A DNA stretch of 64,000 nt, taken from Peltaster fructicola (taxonomy: Eukaryota > Ascomycota > Dothideomycetes). The stretch spans positions 2,604,001-2,668,000 of the forward strand of contig CP051142.1 of the NCBI GenBank assembly GCA_001592805.2, written 5' to 3'. The position numbers were made by a program, and so were the translations under genes. The notes below the pieces were generated by a model, which saw only the letters and a list, made by a program, of their open reading frames with translations, searched no databases and was not told the DNA's origin. Below, one piece after another: positions 23,786 to 35,314 of the stretch (position 1 is the first letter of the stretch; each line of letters opens with the position of its first letter).

Positions 23786-26700
23786 TCACCTCACTTCTGA
23801 AGGTTCCTCCTCAATCTTTGGAGGCACACCTGATGCGCCTTCCATCTGCGCAGCATGTCCTTCAGTAGGCTTGACCTTTGGACTCTCGCGAGGTTCGCCT
23901 CTCTCTCGTGGCTCACCTGGAGTCGCGGCATTCATTATAGGTGACTCGTTCTTAAGTCCAGAGGGATTTCTCGGCGAGGCAGATGCTTTCGAAGCTTTGT
24001 CAGAGGCAGCAGAGTGCACGGAATGTTGTGATGAAGTGCGAGGAGAGACACGGCCATTCTAGTTGTGGACGTTAGCAGAAGAACGACACAAAACAGGAAG
24101 GAGATACTCACAAGCTTCGCCCAGCGGAGACCACAGCTGTTGCATAGATCTCTTTGTCCACTAGGTCCTCGCCTCCATTCTGGCGTGACTCGTGTATGGC
24201 AATTAGCACAATCCTTCTGCTGGTTGCCCGCACCCTTTCGTCGTTTGCGTTTCTTCTTGGCTGCTATCAGAGACTGCACCTCTTCTGCGAGCATTCGATT
24301 ACGTTTCTCGAGCTGACGAATCTCATACTGCCAAGAGCTCGACTTGGTTGTCTTCAGCTCGTCAAAGAGATTCTCGTCTGATGCCAGTGATTGATCTTGA
24401 TGACCGATAGTGGGTCCATTGAGTCCAGCATATGTGATTGCAGAATCTTCCGTGGTCTTGTAAGGCGCTGCAGACACGACCGAGCCTACCGTGTTGTCGT
24501 CGGTGTTGGTCATTGCACTCTCGGAGAGCTGTTTCGACAATCCTGGACGAGTAGTGGTAGTGCCACGTGCAAATTTGATTAGTCTGGTCTGCGCAACGAT
24601 GAATGTCGGCTTTTGTCCTTCCACTGCATCACCAGGATACAGAGTCGTGTGCGCTGAGAGTACCTGACCGCGTCGGTTGATCATCTCATGCTTGACAGAC
24701 GCCCGCTTTCCAGCGCGAGCATGCTCGAGGATTCGACCAAACTCTTGTTTCGAATCTGCTCGCATCAACGTCTGTATGCTGACACCAACAAGCTCATCAG
24801 GCTGTCGATCCAGGAGCTGGCGAACATTGCTGGAGACGTAGAGGAACATTCCGGATGTCGACATCTTCGTCCACAGCTCATTCTCGCCGATACCTCCAGC
24901 TTTGGCAATCTCAGTTTTATTGAGAGCATAGACTGGTCGTTCTCGACCGACCATGATGATGGATTTGCGTCCCTTGCCCTGCTCAGTATGAAGTGAGCCA
25001 TGTCCTTCAAACCACATGTAACCACTAGTTTTCCTTCGAATGCGGAAGACAACGTTGACGGAAGCGCCAGTCGAGGTATCCTTGAGTTCTCTCGTGACCG
25101 GCACAATGTCACTGGGGTGACAGACTGAACTCAATGCCGTTCCGATGATTTCGCCAGGCTCATACTCCAGTACCCGTAATGCCGAAGGTGACACCCATTG
25201 GAAGAGACCTTTCAGTGACAGAACATGGACCACATCGTCGGTGTTTTCCAGCAAGACCTTGTCCCATACACGCTTGGTAAGCTCTGATTCACCGCTTCCG
25301 ATCGTGCTAAGAATGCTTGAAACGTCGTCTCGCGAGACTGTCTGGCCCAGCTCGGCTTTAGCTGTTGACTCTGGTGCGTTCAAGACGTATCGCGGCATTG
25401 CCATGCCTCTTTGGTAATTGATAGAGTATGATCCATCTGAACGGTGTGTGTTAGAAATAGTCCCAACAGCACACAGATGTTTTTACTAACCTGGATTCCT
25501 GTTTGTGACAGCATTAGGCTGCTCTACCAAATCCACCTGGAAGCCGACGAAGAATTTCACCTGATTGCTGTCCCACGAGACAGGGATCATTGTCAAGAGA
25601 TTCATGAAAGGCTGACCTCCTCTTCGGTAGTTGATGAGCGATATTTGTGCCTCCCGTCGCAGGTTGATCATGTTCTTCAGGTACAGCACTGAATCATCGT
25701 CGACATACTTTCGTCGCACACCAGGAGCGACGTTACCGTCCGGAGATTGCAAGAATCTACAATTCCTGCCAAGAATCATGTGTTTCGTATAGCCAGTCAG
25801 TCGTTCGAAGTTCTCCGAGCAGTACACGATGGGAAAGTCATCTTTCTCGGCGTCGCAGACAACGAAAGCACATGACAGATCGACCGAGCCGATGTTGATC
25901 TCAGGATTCGGTCTTGTGGCAACGCGCATCTGCTGCTTGTTAGACTTGCCATCACTGATCACGCCCCAGGGACTACTTACCAAGACGCCCAGCATATCAA
26001 AACCAGTCGAGGAATATGCATTCTTGTATGCGGATTGCATGTGCGGTTTGCCGACCATGGTTGATGGCCAGCCACCTTCTGGTTGCTCCCATGCGAATCC
26101 CTGGTTGTTCGGGTTGTAGTTGGCAGGATTGACAGGCACCGGTCCGTTGAGGCCATCGTATCGGTTTGATGGAAGATGCATACCACGATCTTGCGCAGAG
26201 CCCTGTACAGGATGCTGAGGCTGTCCAACAAAGCCAGAATTTGCATGCTGGTGTGAGTTGGACAGCGAGGTGTGAGCACTGCCACCGTGATCGTTATGCT
26301 GCATCGGACTTGATAGCTCCTGCGCAGTCATGCTCTGTGCACGAGATAAATGCCTGTTCAGATTCGACTGCTCGCTTTGTCGACTATACTGCGTGCTCAT
26401 GCCACTTTGCTGGCCACCACTGAGATTATCCTGTCCCCGAATCGAGTTTGGTGTACCCTGTGCGAGTTGTTGTTGTTGCATCGGTGAAGCCATAGCGTTT
26501 GAGTTGAATTGATTTTGGTTGTACATGTTCATGCCCAGCTGATCGTTGTTCATGTCCTGCTCTATGCCATAGTCCATCTGCATTCCCATGGTAGGGTCCA
26601 CAAAGGGACTGTTCATCTGCATGTCGAGAGCACTCCCGGGGTGGGCAGGTGAGGCAAAGGCTGAGTTGGAGGGCATCATTGACGCATATGCAGGCGTGGT

Positions 26701-27057
26701 ATTGCCAAATGACGTGTTTAATGCGAGGTCCCGACTCCGTCTCTGACCAGAGTTCTGTGCATCACCAGACATCATGGCGGCGTTGGGGTCGAAGGTAAAG
26801 TCTCCCATTGAGGATGCGCCAGTGAAGTTTGCCATGGATATTCGCCTCATGTCCGGATTGTCAAGGTTTGAGGAGGTACCATAGCCTTGGGGCATGCTCT
26901 GCCGCCGTATGACTTTCGCATTCTGATTGACGATATCGTGCAATGACTGACCACCGTTCAGCATGCCATTCATCTCTTCTTGCCCAAGCATCAGGTCCTC
27001 TCCATTGTTTGGCATGCCATTCTGGTCATAGCCATTATATCCGAAGCCATTCATCAC
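23786..27057 (-). CDS. wc-1: White collar 1 blue-light photoreceptor and GATA transcription factor
   Basis: Exons 27057-25981, 25932-25491, 25436-24112 and 24058-23786, 1038 aa. The Gln/Asn/Met-rich N terminus is followed by a LOV domain with the flavin-binding GRNCRFLQ (adduct Cys near residue 415). Two more PAS domains lie at about 555-665 and 680-790. A basic nuclear signal KKKRKRRK (about 902) precedes the GATA finger CANC-X18-CNSC (about 915-940), and the disordered tail ends EEEPSEVR. The introns are 48, 54 and 53 bp. The last falls just after LRWAK in the finger's C-terminal arm. The 48-bp intron is in frame and open, so it hides inside a continuous frame. It is recognised because it interrupts FDMLGVL and MRVATRPNP, which I recall as adjacent in the family. 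WC-1 partners WC-2 and drives light and clock genes. Confidence 0.96.
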
Positions 27058-28059
27058 GAAGGCTCAGCACCCGCCTGACAGCAAGTTGCGTGGCCTTCGA
27101 CGTGGTATATATAGGCTTGCGCCCAGAGAATTCGCGGTATTGCCTGGTCTCAGCTTCAGACGGTATGTGTGTGATATAGGTATGCGAGGGTATCTGTGTT
27201 CGATGAGGGCTACCACATGGCTAAAAGGTCGTGCTGCACGCTGCTCACTGGCTGCAGGAGTGTCTTCCTCGTCGGTCGGAGCTTGTGAGGTGGCGGGTGG
27301 ATGCGCAAGACGAAGATGGTGCAGTGTGGTGGGTTTTGGTTGATAGTCGTGGCTGTCTGGAGATCCCTGGCTGAGCAAATTGAGAGATTGCTGGTATACT
27401 ACTGTCTCGCTGGCCCGCGGTCTGAAGTCGAAAGGAAAGCTAGAGGGCCGTGCCAGGGTGCCACCGCGAGACTGACGTGGTGGCTTGTGTTAGCGCAGCT
27501 GTTTGAGACTGTAATCAATGTCGTTTCTGTAGAGGGAGGACTCGAGAAAGTAGGCTCTTCGGTGAATAGAGATGTGTTTTGTCGTATCCGAACAACCAGT
27601 AGATAGATCTTCTGCCGGTGCTGGACGGGAGCTGCATGGCGTCTTCGATCGATCAAGGGCGTGAGATGCGAAGTGGAGAAGCCACGTGATCAGCACCTTC
27701 GAAAACATTTCCTCGATGAACGCTATGCTCGGATTGTCTCACTCGAAGATCGGCCTGCTGCTATGTGAACGCCTAACCTGTCTATAGTCGTTCCTTTACA
27801 ACAGACCAGGGAGTTAAGTCCATATATTCTCCTTTCAATTTCGCTCAATCCTCCTAGATGTCCTTGTTGAATAAGCCATCGGCCATAGCAATAGTTGCAG
27901 GCTATAACGTTGACACGGCTTCTCAAGATATCACGGCTTCCAGTCAATCTCGGGCTACATCCTTCCATGGAATGAGCATGCGCCCATAAGACAACCTTCC
28001 TCCGCACGCATAGACATGCTGACATACACAACCTTAACAATAACAGCGACGACGATATC
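27058..28059. promoter_or_regulatory. Divergent 1.0-kb promoter region of WC-1 and a GPI-type protein gene
   Basis: WC-1 reads left and the wall-protein gene reads right from this interval. It holds several short open frames on both strands (27086-27343 plus, 27399-27656 minus, 27723-28061 minus) that look like leader or non-coding sequence. A long WC-1 leader would be unsurprising. I cannot point to a defined regulatory element. Confidence 0.45.
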
Positions 28060-28605
28060 ATGAAGATCGCAGGAGTACTAGCTGTCGTTGCATCGAGTTT
28101 TGCACATAGACATGCGGCCGTTCACATCAAATATGCTGCAGATGAAAGTGCACACCTACAACAGCGTCAAGATGTGATCACATCACCAGCATCGGCAACA
28201 AGCCTTCAAGCCTTTGAAACCACCTACACATATTCATACTGGTCGTACACCGCCTGTACGAACGCAACCACCACAGGAATCGGTTCTTCACAGGTCACAA
28301 CAAGCACTGTCCTGACAGTCTATGCCAGCGACTCATTCCATGCCTTTCAATCACTGCTCACTGCTGGTCAGTCTGTGCAGGACAATGCCACTTCATCTGC
28401 CGCACAAGCCCTTCGATCGTTACAAACACCAGCTTCTGTTGTGGCTTTGAGTACCTCTACCTTCACCTCTACCTCCACCACGACACCACAAAAGTCAGCA
28501 AGTACGACTTCGGTCACGGCTGGTCAGACAGGCGGAGCATGGGTGAATGCTGGATCGCAGAGTGGTATCGCGTTGGCAATTGCACTCGCCTTTCTCGATG
28601 TGTGA
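28060..28605 (+). CDS. Ser/Thr-rich secreted protein, probably GPI-anchored
   Basis: Single exon, 181 aa. A short N-terminal signal peptide (MKIAGVLAVVASSFA) leads into a Ser/Thr-rich mature region with two N-glycosylation sites (NATT, NATS). The C-terminal part shows GGAWVNAGSQSG followed by hydrophobic IALAIALAFL, which fits a GPI-attachment signal, although the hydrophobic tail is short. The single Cys pair typical of some wall domains is absent; only one Cys is in the mature part. No enzymatic motif is visible. It is likely a cell-surface or wall protein of unknown role. Confidence 0.65.
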   Translation: MKIAGVLAVVASSFAHRHAAVHIKYAADESAHLQQRQDVITSPASATSLQAFETTYTYSYWSYTACTNATTTGIGSSQVTTSTVLTVYASDSFHAFQSLLTAGQSVQDNATSSAAQALRSLQTPASVVALSTSTFTSTSTTTPQKSASTTSVTAGQTGGAWVNAGSQSGIALAIALAFLDV

Positions 28606-29175
28606 ATCATCGCAAAGGCCGCGTGGATTGCACAGCGAGCATTGTATACACCTTAGGATACCCAACAATACAGTCACGTAAGGACAATCCTAATCATGCC
28701 GTGACCCATGGACAATGCTAAGCTCGAATGCGATACATGTGCATGCTTGCTGCCAGACGATTGGCTGGAAATATACATGGCCTCAGCGATAGACGTAGCT
28801 GCTGGACATGCGCATCTGATACATCATGAGCTCCCGTCACCGCATGCTGCTACTGTCATTCCTTCCTCTCTGACACACGACACTTCAGAAGTGTGCACAC
28901 GAGCAATCAGCGTTGATCATAATACTTCCAATCTGACGACCTACCCACCGCCTGACGTCAGCTCCACTCTGCTTCTGGCTCAAACTCCAGGCCAAGACGA
29001 AAGATACGACACCTGCGCAGCTGACTTGTTGCCTGACACCACATCTTCGTCAACCTGGGTTCAGCGTTGATTCGTACTATCATCGACAGGTAGTGCTAAG
29101 TCTGCGGTCATCAGAATCACTGCTACATCTGCCACGGTCAAAACCCTTCACCACAACGTCCCTCGCCTGCCCATC
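28606..29175. other. Intergenic, promoter side of the oxysterol-binding protein gene
   Basis: A plus-strand frame of 120 codons at 28708-29070 is open, but it lacks a recognisable domain and probably lies in the upstream leader of the next gene. Nothing else is supported. Confidence 0.4.
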
Positions 29176-30573
29176 ATGGGCCTGCTAGGCAAGAACTCGG
29201 CAACCTCCTCACCTACCATCGAAGGCATGGCCCAAGAACCACAATCAGTCTCATCGCCAACGACTCGCACCGCCACACCGATCGCATCGGGCTCGGAAGT
29301 GGTTGAAGATGGCAAGACTGCCAACGACAGCTCGAAGCTGCGAATGTTCCTTTCCATCCTCAAGCGGTTCATCGGTGTGTCAGATCTTGCCGCCATCAGG
29401 TTCTCGTTGCCAACTCAGCTCATGGAGCCGATACCCAACCTGGAGTATTGGCACTATCTTGACAGACCAGAGGCCTTTGTCGCCATTGGTGACAGTGCAG
29501 ATGAGCTCGGACGAATGCTTGGGTGCTTGAGATTTTGGTTTACAAAGGACCTCAAGTACGTCAAGGGCAAGCCGTGCAAACCGTACAACAGTGCTTTGGG
29601 AGAGTTCTTCAGATGTCAATGGGACGTCCAGGACACTGCAGGCAGCTTGAAGGGCCCGGAAGAGAAGCAGACAGCCGATGGGACAAGCACGAAGGGACAG
29701 ACTGTGAGAGTCAACTACATCACGGAGCAGACATCGCATCACCCTCCTGTCAGTGCCTGGTATGCAGAGTGTGCCGAGAAGAATATATCAGCACGAGGCT
29801 ACGATCAGTTGAGCGCCAAGTTCACTGGAACATCGATCAAGGTAACTTCCGGTCAATACAACGAGGGCATCTTCATCGACCTACACAAATACGGTGAGGA
29901 GTACCACATGACGCATCCAGCAGCATACCTTACCGGCTTCTTACGAGGCAACCTCTACGTCTCGGTCGCAGATATCTGCACGGTGACTTGCGCAAAGACA
30001 GGCATCAAGACGCTGCTACACTATCTGGAGGAGGGCTACTTTGGAAAGACTCAGAACAAGGTTGAAGGTGTTGTATACAAGTGTGACGTTGCAACGGACA
30101 AGACTACTAGGATCAAGGACGTACCAGAGAGTGCTATCCTCGGTCGTATTGAGGGCAGTTGGACTGAGAAGGTGTACTTCTCGTACGGTTCTACAGACTT
30201 CAAGAAGGTTGCTGAGAAGGATAAGATCCTCTTCGTCGACCTCGTTCCACTGATGCCGTCGACCAAAGTCTGTCCTCCGCTAGAGGAGCAGCTCCCCAAC
30301 GAAAGCAGACTCTTCTGGAAGGACGTAACGGAACAGATGCTCGCCAAGCAATTCTCGAAGGCCACCAACTTCAAGACAGAGATCGAGGAGAAGCAGAGAG
30401 AAAAGGCTGCTGAGCGCAAAGCCCAGAACAAGACCTGGAAACCAAGATTCTTTACTGGCGCCACCGATCCTCCTGCGAGACCGGAGCTCACCGCAGATGG
30501 CAAGAGTGTCATCGAGGGTCTGAAGACTGGCAACTATCATCTCGCTCCTCCTGACGAGTTCGGTGCAATGTAA
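29176..30573 (+). CDS. Oxysterol-binding protein homologue, Kes1/Osh4 type
   Basis: Single exon, 465 aa, close to Osh4-type proteins without PH or ankyrin domains. A Ser/Thr-rich N terminus of about 55 residues precedes the lid-like SILKRF and the ORD core. The family fingerprint EQTSHHPPVSAWY is present, as are RFSLPTQLMEPIPNLEYWHY and KPYNSALGEFFRC. The C-terminal region (EKQREKAAERKAQNKTW, then KPRFF) is the conserved basic helix and terminal motif. These proteins exchange sterol and PI4P between ER and Golgi membranes. The start is supported by the absence of upstream conserved sequence; a second Met at residue 18 is possible. Confidence 0.93.
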   Translation: MGLLGKNSATSSPTIEGMAQEPQSVSSPTTRTATPIASGSEVVEDGKTANDSSKLRMFLSILKRFIGVSDLAAIRFSLPTQLMEPIPNLEYWHYLDRPEAFVAIGDSADELGRMLGCLRFWFTKDLKYVKGKPCKPYNSALGEFFRCQWDVQDTAGSLKGPEEKQTADGTSTKGQTVRVNYITEQTSHHPPVSAWYAECAEKNISARGYDQLSAKFTGTSIKVTSGQYNEGIFIDLHKYGEEYHMTHPAAYLTGFLRGNLYVSVADICTVTCAKTGIKTLLHYLEEGYFGKTQNKVEGVVYKCDVATDKTTRIKDVPESAILGRIEGSWTEKVYFSYGSTDFKKVAEKDKILFVDLVPLMPSTKVCPPLEEQLPNESRLFWKDVTEQMLAKQFSKATNFKTEIEEKQREKAAERKAQNKTWKPRFFTGATDPPARPELTADGKSVIEGLKTGNYHLAPPDEFGAM

Positions 30574-32534
30574 GCTCAATTAGGGAGCTTTGCTTTCGTG
30601 GCTTTTGGAGCATTTCTAGCGCTCGGAGGGATGCAGTGGATGAGCAACATGCTGTGCATATGAGGCCGATGATACCTTCCATCTTCATAGCATGATTTGC
30701 TTATAGATCTCTGCAATGATAGACCAGACTTGGCTGTATAGGCGTGGCTCGTGAGGATCGACCGACATATTTCCAAAATGGCAGGCTCAAGCATGATGCT
30801 GTACGTGTCGCCTGCTTTCATTGAGACTCATCAGAGACCTAAAGCACTTGGAGTTGAGCAGATCTCTTCTGTAGCTAGCTATCGTGTCAGTGTACGGATC
30901 TTTCTATCAACAAGCGTCCATTGTCATAAGCCAGCATGACAACGAGTCCCATCCAAAGTCTAACTGCATCTCAATCAGAGGAGCGACTGTCCTCAGTAAG
31001 CTTGATTGCCATTTCCGTTGCTTGATCAAGACGACCCTTTTTCAACCTCTGGCGGACTAGTGATCTCCAAGCACTCACTATACGCTGATGGTGGTCTTGC
31101 GGCCCCAGGCTTCTCTCGAAGTGGCTCTTCGCAGTCTTCCAACCTCGCAAGGCGTGGTGAAAGCATTCAGCTTGATCGGACGATGGCGAGGGCTTGTACT
31201 TAGGCTGTCCGATGGTAGTTGTGCTATCGATCGACGATAGTGGCGATGAGGCTGTATCTTGAGCTGCCTGATGTCAATCCCAAACCCTGACTTATGATCC
31301 GAATATGGTATACCTGCTTGTTGGCCCAGCTTGGAGTACACCAGGTTTGGTGCATGAGCCATATGCTTAGCAGAATCGCAGTCAGAACTGCAGCTCGTGG
31401 TCGAGAGTGGCCCAATGCCAGCTATGTTGAGTGACATCCCTATACGCTGACGGTCGATCGCCTAGAGCAGTCTTCTCAGCAACTCAAGTACCGAGTATCA
31501 GTGAAAAGATGAGGCTGGTACACCTTGGACAGTGCTAGTATTGACGTTGACAAAGAGATGCTGTGTATACAGAGACAGGAACGTGTTGAAAACGTGCGTA
31601 GAAAAGGATGTGTTTTGCAGAGAAGCATCCCAACTCAAGTCATACGCACAAACGTATCCTCGCGACGCTGTGATACAGTGTCGTCCTCTTCCTCGTTGAG
31701 CAGATGAGTGGTCGGAGTTGTAGCTCATTCGCAAAAGTGACATGTCATTTTTTTTGCTCGGGAGACAAGCTCCACACCAGACTGAGTGCTACATGCGCCC
31801 AGTGGTAGCGACAGGGCAATCGATCTGGTGTATTGGTCTCCCGACAACTGATCTGAAGACAGTGGTCCATGCCAGTGCTGTGTACTTGTGTCGTGGCGGA
31901 AACGAAACAATCCATGGATATGATTCCTTGCGTGGATGGTCTGACTCTAGGGACGAAGCAGAGTTCCTAAGGCGGAAGCTGTCTGCACCAAGGCCATGCG
32001 ATGTGTAGATATGTATGTACAACCAAAGTCCATGTGGCCGTTCCAGAGTTCAAGCAGAGTGTGCACACTTAGTGTCGCCCAGAGCTGCACACAGAGAGGC
32101 GAGAAGTGTCTCATCTTCGCCCACAGGGCGAAGGGCCAGTCAGCCCAAAGAACGTCCTTTGCATGTGACCAATGAGACTGCATACGAAGAAGGCGTCCGC
32201 TGTGGCCTGTCACGTACGTTTCAGCGACTTCGTGACACTGTATCGAGAGCCAATCCTTGGACCAAGCCGTATGCGCAAGGCTGTCTCTAGCAGTGCAACA
32301 TTAGCAAGGTTGTCCACAAGACGTGGCTCGGCCATCCTAGGATCAGTGCTCTCGATCCGCGTACAATCTTCTCCCTGGTCATCAAATGGCCATGGCAAGG
32401 CTAAGGGAGGCCGGATGTACCTTTGTCGACGCCATAGGGGGCAAGCGAGGTGCAGATCTGCATGATCGAGGCTGACGATTCGCTGATATTGTGTATCCTG
32501 TTGATCCGGCAACTGTGGCCACGCCAGTCGATGG
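30574..32534. other. Intergenic 2 kb, no gene recognised
   Basis: Convergent flanks of the oxysterol-binding gene (plus) and TRM10 (minus). Open frames of 60-137 codons occur in all frames; none has a motif, signal sequence or good splice partner. A plus-strand frame at 31742-32008 is mildly protein-like, but I would not call it. A T-rich run (nine T) starts near 31748. No tRNA-like fold was noticed. Confidence 0.45.
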
Positions 32535-33770
32535 TCAGGCGTGGTCATCTGTAGCACTGGTCTCATCTTTGGCCTCGATTTCCTCTTCGTCCTTGGCAAC
32601 CACTGCTTCCTGTTCAATGACATGGGAGCCGTCGTTCTGCATCATGTCATGCTCTTCAACTGATCTCGCCTCGACGTCAGTCTTCAATTTACCACCCTTC
32701 CGCTGCGGAATGACCTCAATGAAGGCTCTTCCCCAATCCTTGTGCTCGAGCCATCTGAGCATGATCTCGTTGACATGGTTGGTCGTTAGCACACGCCTCG
32801 AGCTCATGTCTAGGAAATCTCCTATCGGAAGTCTTGCTGTACGAATACCTCGCTGTGTTGCTCGCTTGTGACATAGTCCTTTCTCGCGGTTCTTGTCAAC
32901 TAGTCCGCCAATGATGTATGTACTGAAAGGCTTGAGTTCCAACAGGGTATCGTCAGCCTCAGAAGACAGATATACGACCTCTCCCTGCGATTTAAGAGTT
33001 TCAATGCTGACGTCGTCCGAAGTATACTTGTCGAATGCTCCCACGAGCTCGCCGCCTTCGTCACCAGTCATCCAGACTTTCGCTTGCTGTGACACATCAA
33101 CAAAGTCGGTCTCGAGGAATCGTACTCCACGCCATGATTTATACATTCCCTCCATCAGACCATCGAAACGCTCTCGTAGATGGCCTCCAAAGGAGCTGAT
33201 GGTCAAATGCGCTCTAAAGCGAGCGTTCTTGTTGTCTGAGTAGCTACGGGTGACCTGAGAGCCGAGTGAGGTGCGCTCGCCCTCATGCATGAGGTCGTCA
33301 AAGTCGCAATCGATGATGATGGTCACTGGCAGCTGTTTCCTGGCGATATACTCTTTTGGCTTGGGCAGAGGTTGACCTTCTGCAATGGCAGCGACTCTGG
33401 CAGCCTTCTTACGCTCACGTCTTTCTTGGGTTTTCTCTTTGCGCCAAGCTTTTCGATCATCACGTTTAGCTTCCCATTCTTCCTTGCGACGAATGCGCTT
33501 CAGCTGATTCTTTGACAGTGGCTTGACCTCGGTTTCAGTCTCCGCAGGTTTCTCAGCAGGAACTACGATACCGTCTGCATCATTGTGCGTCTTAATGCTA
33601 GGTAGAGTGATAGCTTTGGCGTCTTCATCCACTGCGTCAGATGCTGCGTGGTGCCTTTCTCTCTGCATGGACTCAGCCAGACGATCGGACGCACACAAGC
33701 TCTCGCCAGGTGCGACGCCATGATCGTGTGATAGTTTGCGCAGTTTGGCAGGTCGTTCTGCTGCATCCAT
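32535..33770 (-). CDS. TRM10: tRNA (guanine-9-N1)-methyltransferase Trm10
   Basis: Single exon, 411 aa. A basic N-terminal helix (SKNQLKRIRRKEEWEAKR and following RRERKKAAR) binds tRNA. The SPOUT domain begins VTIIIDCDFDDLM and includes SYSDNKNARFRAHL, YLSSEADDTL, YIIGGLVDKNREKGLC and ARLPIGDFLDMSSRRVLTTN, all characteristic of Trm10, with the Asp and AdoMet-loop residues present. An acidic tail of about 45 residues ends the protein. The enzyme methylates N1 of purine 9 in tRNAs. It is divergent from the complex I subunit gene, with 222 bp between starts. Confidence 0.95.
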   Translation of the reverse strand: MDAAERPAKLRKLSHDHGVAPGESLCASDRLAESMQRERHHAASDAVDEDAKAITLPSIKTHNDADGIVVPAEKPAETETEVKPLSKNQLKRIRRKEEWEAKRDDRKAWRKEKTQERRERKKAARVAAIAEGQPLPKPKEYIARKQLPVTIIIDCDFDDLMHEGERTSLGSQVTRSYSDNKNARFRAHLTISSFGGHLRERFDGLMEGMYKSWRGVRFLETDFVDVSQQAKVWMTGDEGGELVGAFDKYTSDDVSIETLKSQGEVVYLSSEADDTLLELKPFSTYIIGGLVDKNREKGLCHKRATQRGIRTARLPIGDFLDMSSRRVLTTNHVNEIMLRWLEHKDWGRAFIEVIPQRKGGKLKTDVEARSVEEHDMMQNDGSHVIEQEAVVAKDEEEIEAKDETSATDDHA

Positions 33771-33992
33771 AGTGTGTCGAAAGTCGATCAGAAAAAGTGT
33801 TCGGAGTCAGTGGAAGACGATGTGACGTCCACATGACTCGCGTGCAAGACTGCACGGACCAATCATGCTATATCTCATCCCATACGACATCAGGAGCTCA
33901 GTTCAACCACAACTGCATACATCAGACCCGGTACGCGCAAGAGTGAACGCTCGTCTGCCAAAGTCTCCTCTACGCCTAAATCAACCGTCGTC

Positions 33993-34443
33993 ATGCCTCA
34001 GGATATGCCCCCAAGCGAGGGCTATGCTCCAGTGCAATACCGAAGAAACCTCCCAACTCGTGGATTTCGGCCAGCATACTACGTTGCAGCTGTCGCAGGC
34101 ATTATGACATACGGGTTCTGGAGGCTAGGACAAGGAATAAGAGAGCAGAAGTACGGCGCAGCCCGTGCTGAAAGAGTCTGAACTGACGAACAACAGTGAG
34201 CTTGCTCGTGAAAAGATGTGGTCACGCATACACCTCATTCCATTACTACAAGCAGAGGAGGACAGAGATCAGGTACGACGATACTGGGCAGATCAGGCAA
34301 GAGAGAAAGAACTTTTGGGTGCCAGCACAAAGCCATACCATGGAGACAGGTGAGCAAGCGATGGTAGCACTGTTACAAAGCTAATGCGTTACAGATTCGT
34401 GCGGCCAACGTATGCTGTCACCCCGGGCAATAGTCTCAAATGA
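33993..34443 (+). CDS. Mitochondrial complex I subunit, GRIM-19/NDUFA13 (B16.6) type
   Basis: Exons 33993-34150, 34197-34349 and 34395-34443, 119 aa. The protein begins MPQDMPPSEGYAPVQYRRNL, has one membrane helix (YYVAAVAGIMTYGFWRLG), then the conserved IREQNELAREKMWSRIHLIP and LLQAEEDRDQVRR, ending RFVRPTYAVTPGNSLK. Splicing at 34150/34197 restores the Asn codon of REQNELAREK, and 34349/34395 restores DRFVRPTY. Introns are 46 and 45 bp. It is an accessory subunit of NADH:ubiquinone oxidoreductase in the inner membrane. The length fits fungal homologues. Confidence 0.95.
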
Positions 34444-34472
34444 TGTGTATAGCAAGGACAACGCTTGTACAA

Positions 34473-35314
34473 TTAATGTTGCCAAGAAGATACAGCTGCA
34501 TGTCCAGCTCCTACCTCAGCAGTGATGTACTTCGATACAGTGCTAATAACACCAACAAGACCCGTAATCGCCATCATATGGAACCACCCGTTGAGCTCTT
34601 GCTTCGACAGGGGGTAAATCTCTAGTCTGGACGGATGTGTCGGTGGAACTCGGTGGCAATGCTGTCCTGAAAAGCTCAGATGAAGGTACATCCGAAGCCA
34701 GCTCAAAGATCTGTGGCTGCTCCTTGCAGCTGTCTGGTGTACTACTTTCGAGCTCTGCTATAATCACCGATAGATCATCATATGGAAGTCCAGTAGCATC
34801 GCCATGATCCCGGTCCATAAGATCCTCGAAGGTTGTGATCATTACTGGAGCATTGAAATCCCACTTGTCGGAATACCAACACTCTGCGCCTGGTATTTCG
34901 ACTGACTCCGGTGGCACGCGACGTGCTTCAACGGGACGAAGCGGATTTGGTTTGCTGGACTGCGTCTGTGCATGCTTTGACCGGAATCCTCGAGGCTGGC
35001 GCTGGTGGTATACAGGTCGCTGCATTTCCAGTCCAGTTGAATTGGTAAGACGAGAGTATGCCTTGATATCTTCTCTCTGGGGTGTGCAGCTCTTGTGAGA
35101 GATATGTGTCCGCATGATCTCCTTGTCGTCCTTTTTACGCTTTGGCTTTGGTCGGCTTCACTATGTCCTCGTTGCTCGGCTTCTTCGATTGGAACTCCTC
35201 GCGGTACACTGGCTGATCACGCTTTCTTGGTACCACAAAGCTAGTCTGCACAAGATGGGTGTGTCTTGGTATGGTGATCAGAGGAAGGTCAAGGAAATCA
35301 AGTGCAAGGTTGAG
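34473..35314 (-). CDS. Uncharacterised protein gene with broken reading frame
   Basis: Three collinear protein-like segments occur on the minus strand in different frames. The first (35314 leftward) reads LNLALDFLDLPLITIPRHTH, then SFVVPRKRDQPVYREEFQSK, and stops at GCGTAAAAAGG near 35140. The frame beside it continues KKDDKEIM into a 190-codon open frame (35115-34543) containing WDFNAPVMITTFEDLMDRD. Near 34640-34620 a third frame takes over with IYPLSKQELNGWFHMMAITG and a probable membrane helix, ending at 34473. A first exon further upstream (near 35546, MLQVRNPTTVMF) may join through an intron of about 190 bp. I do not recognise the family. Either it is decaying or the sequence carries single-base errors. 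Confidence 0.4.

Noticed and set aside
28708-29070. 120-codon frame upstream of the oxysterol-binding protein gene
   Set aside because: No motif, and it sits in the expected promoter/leader; not supportable as a gene.
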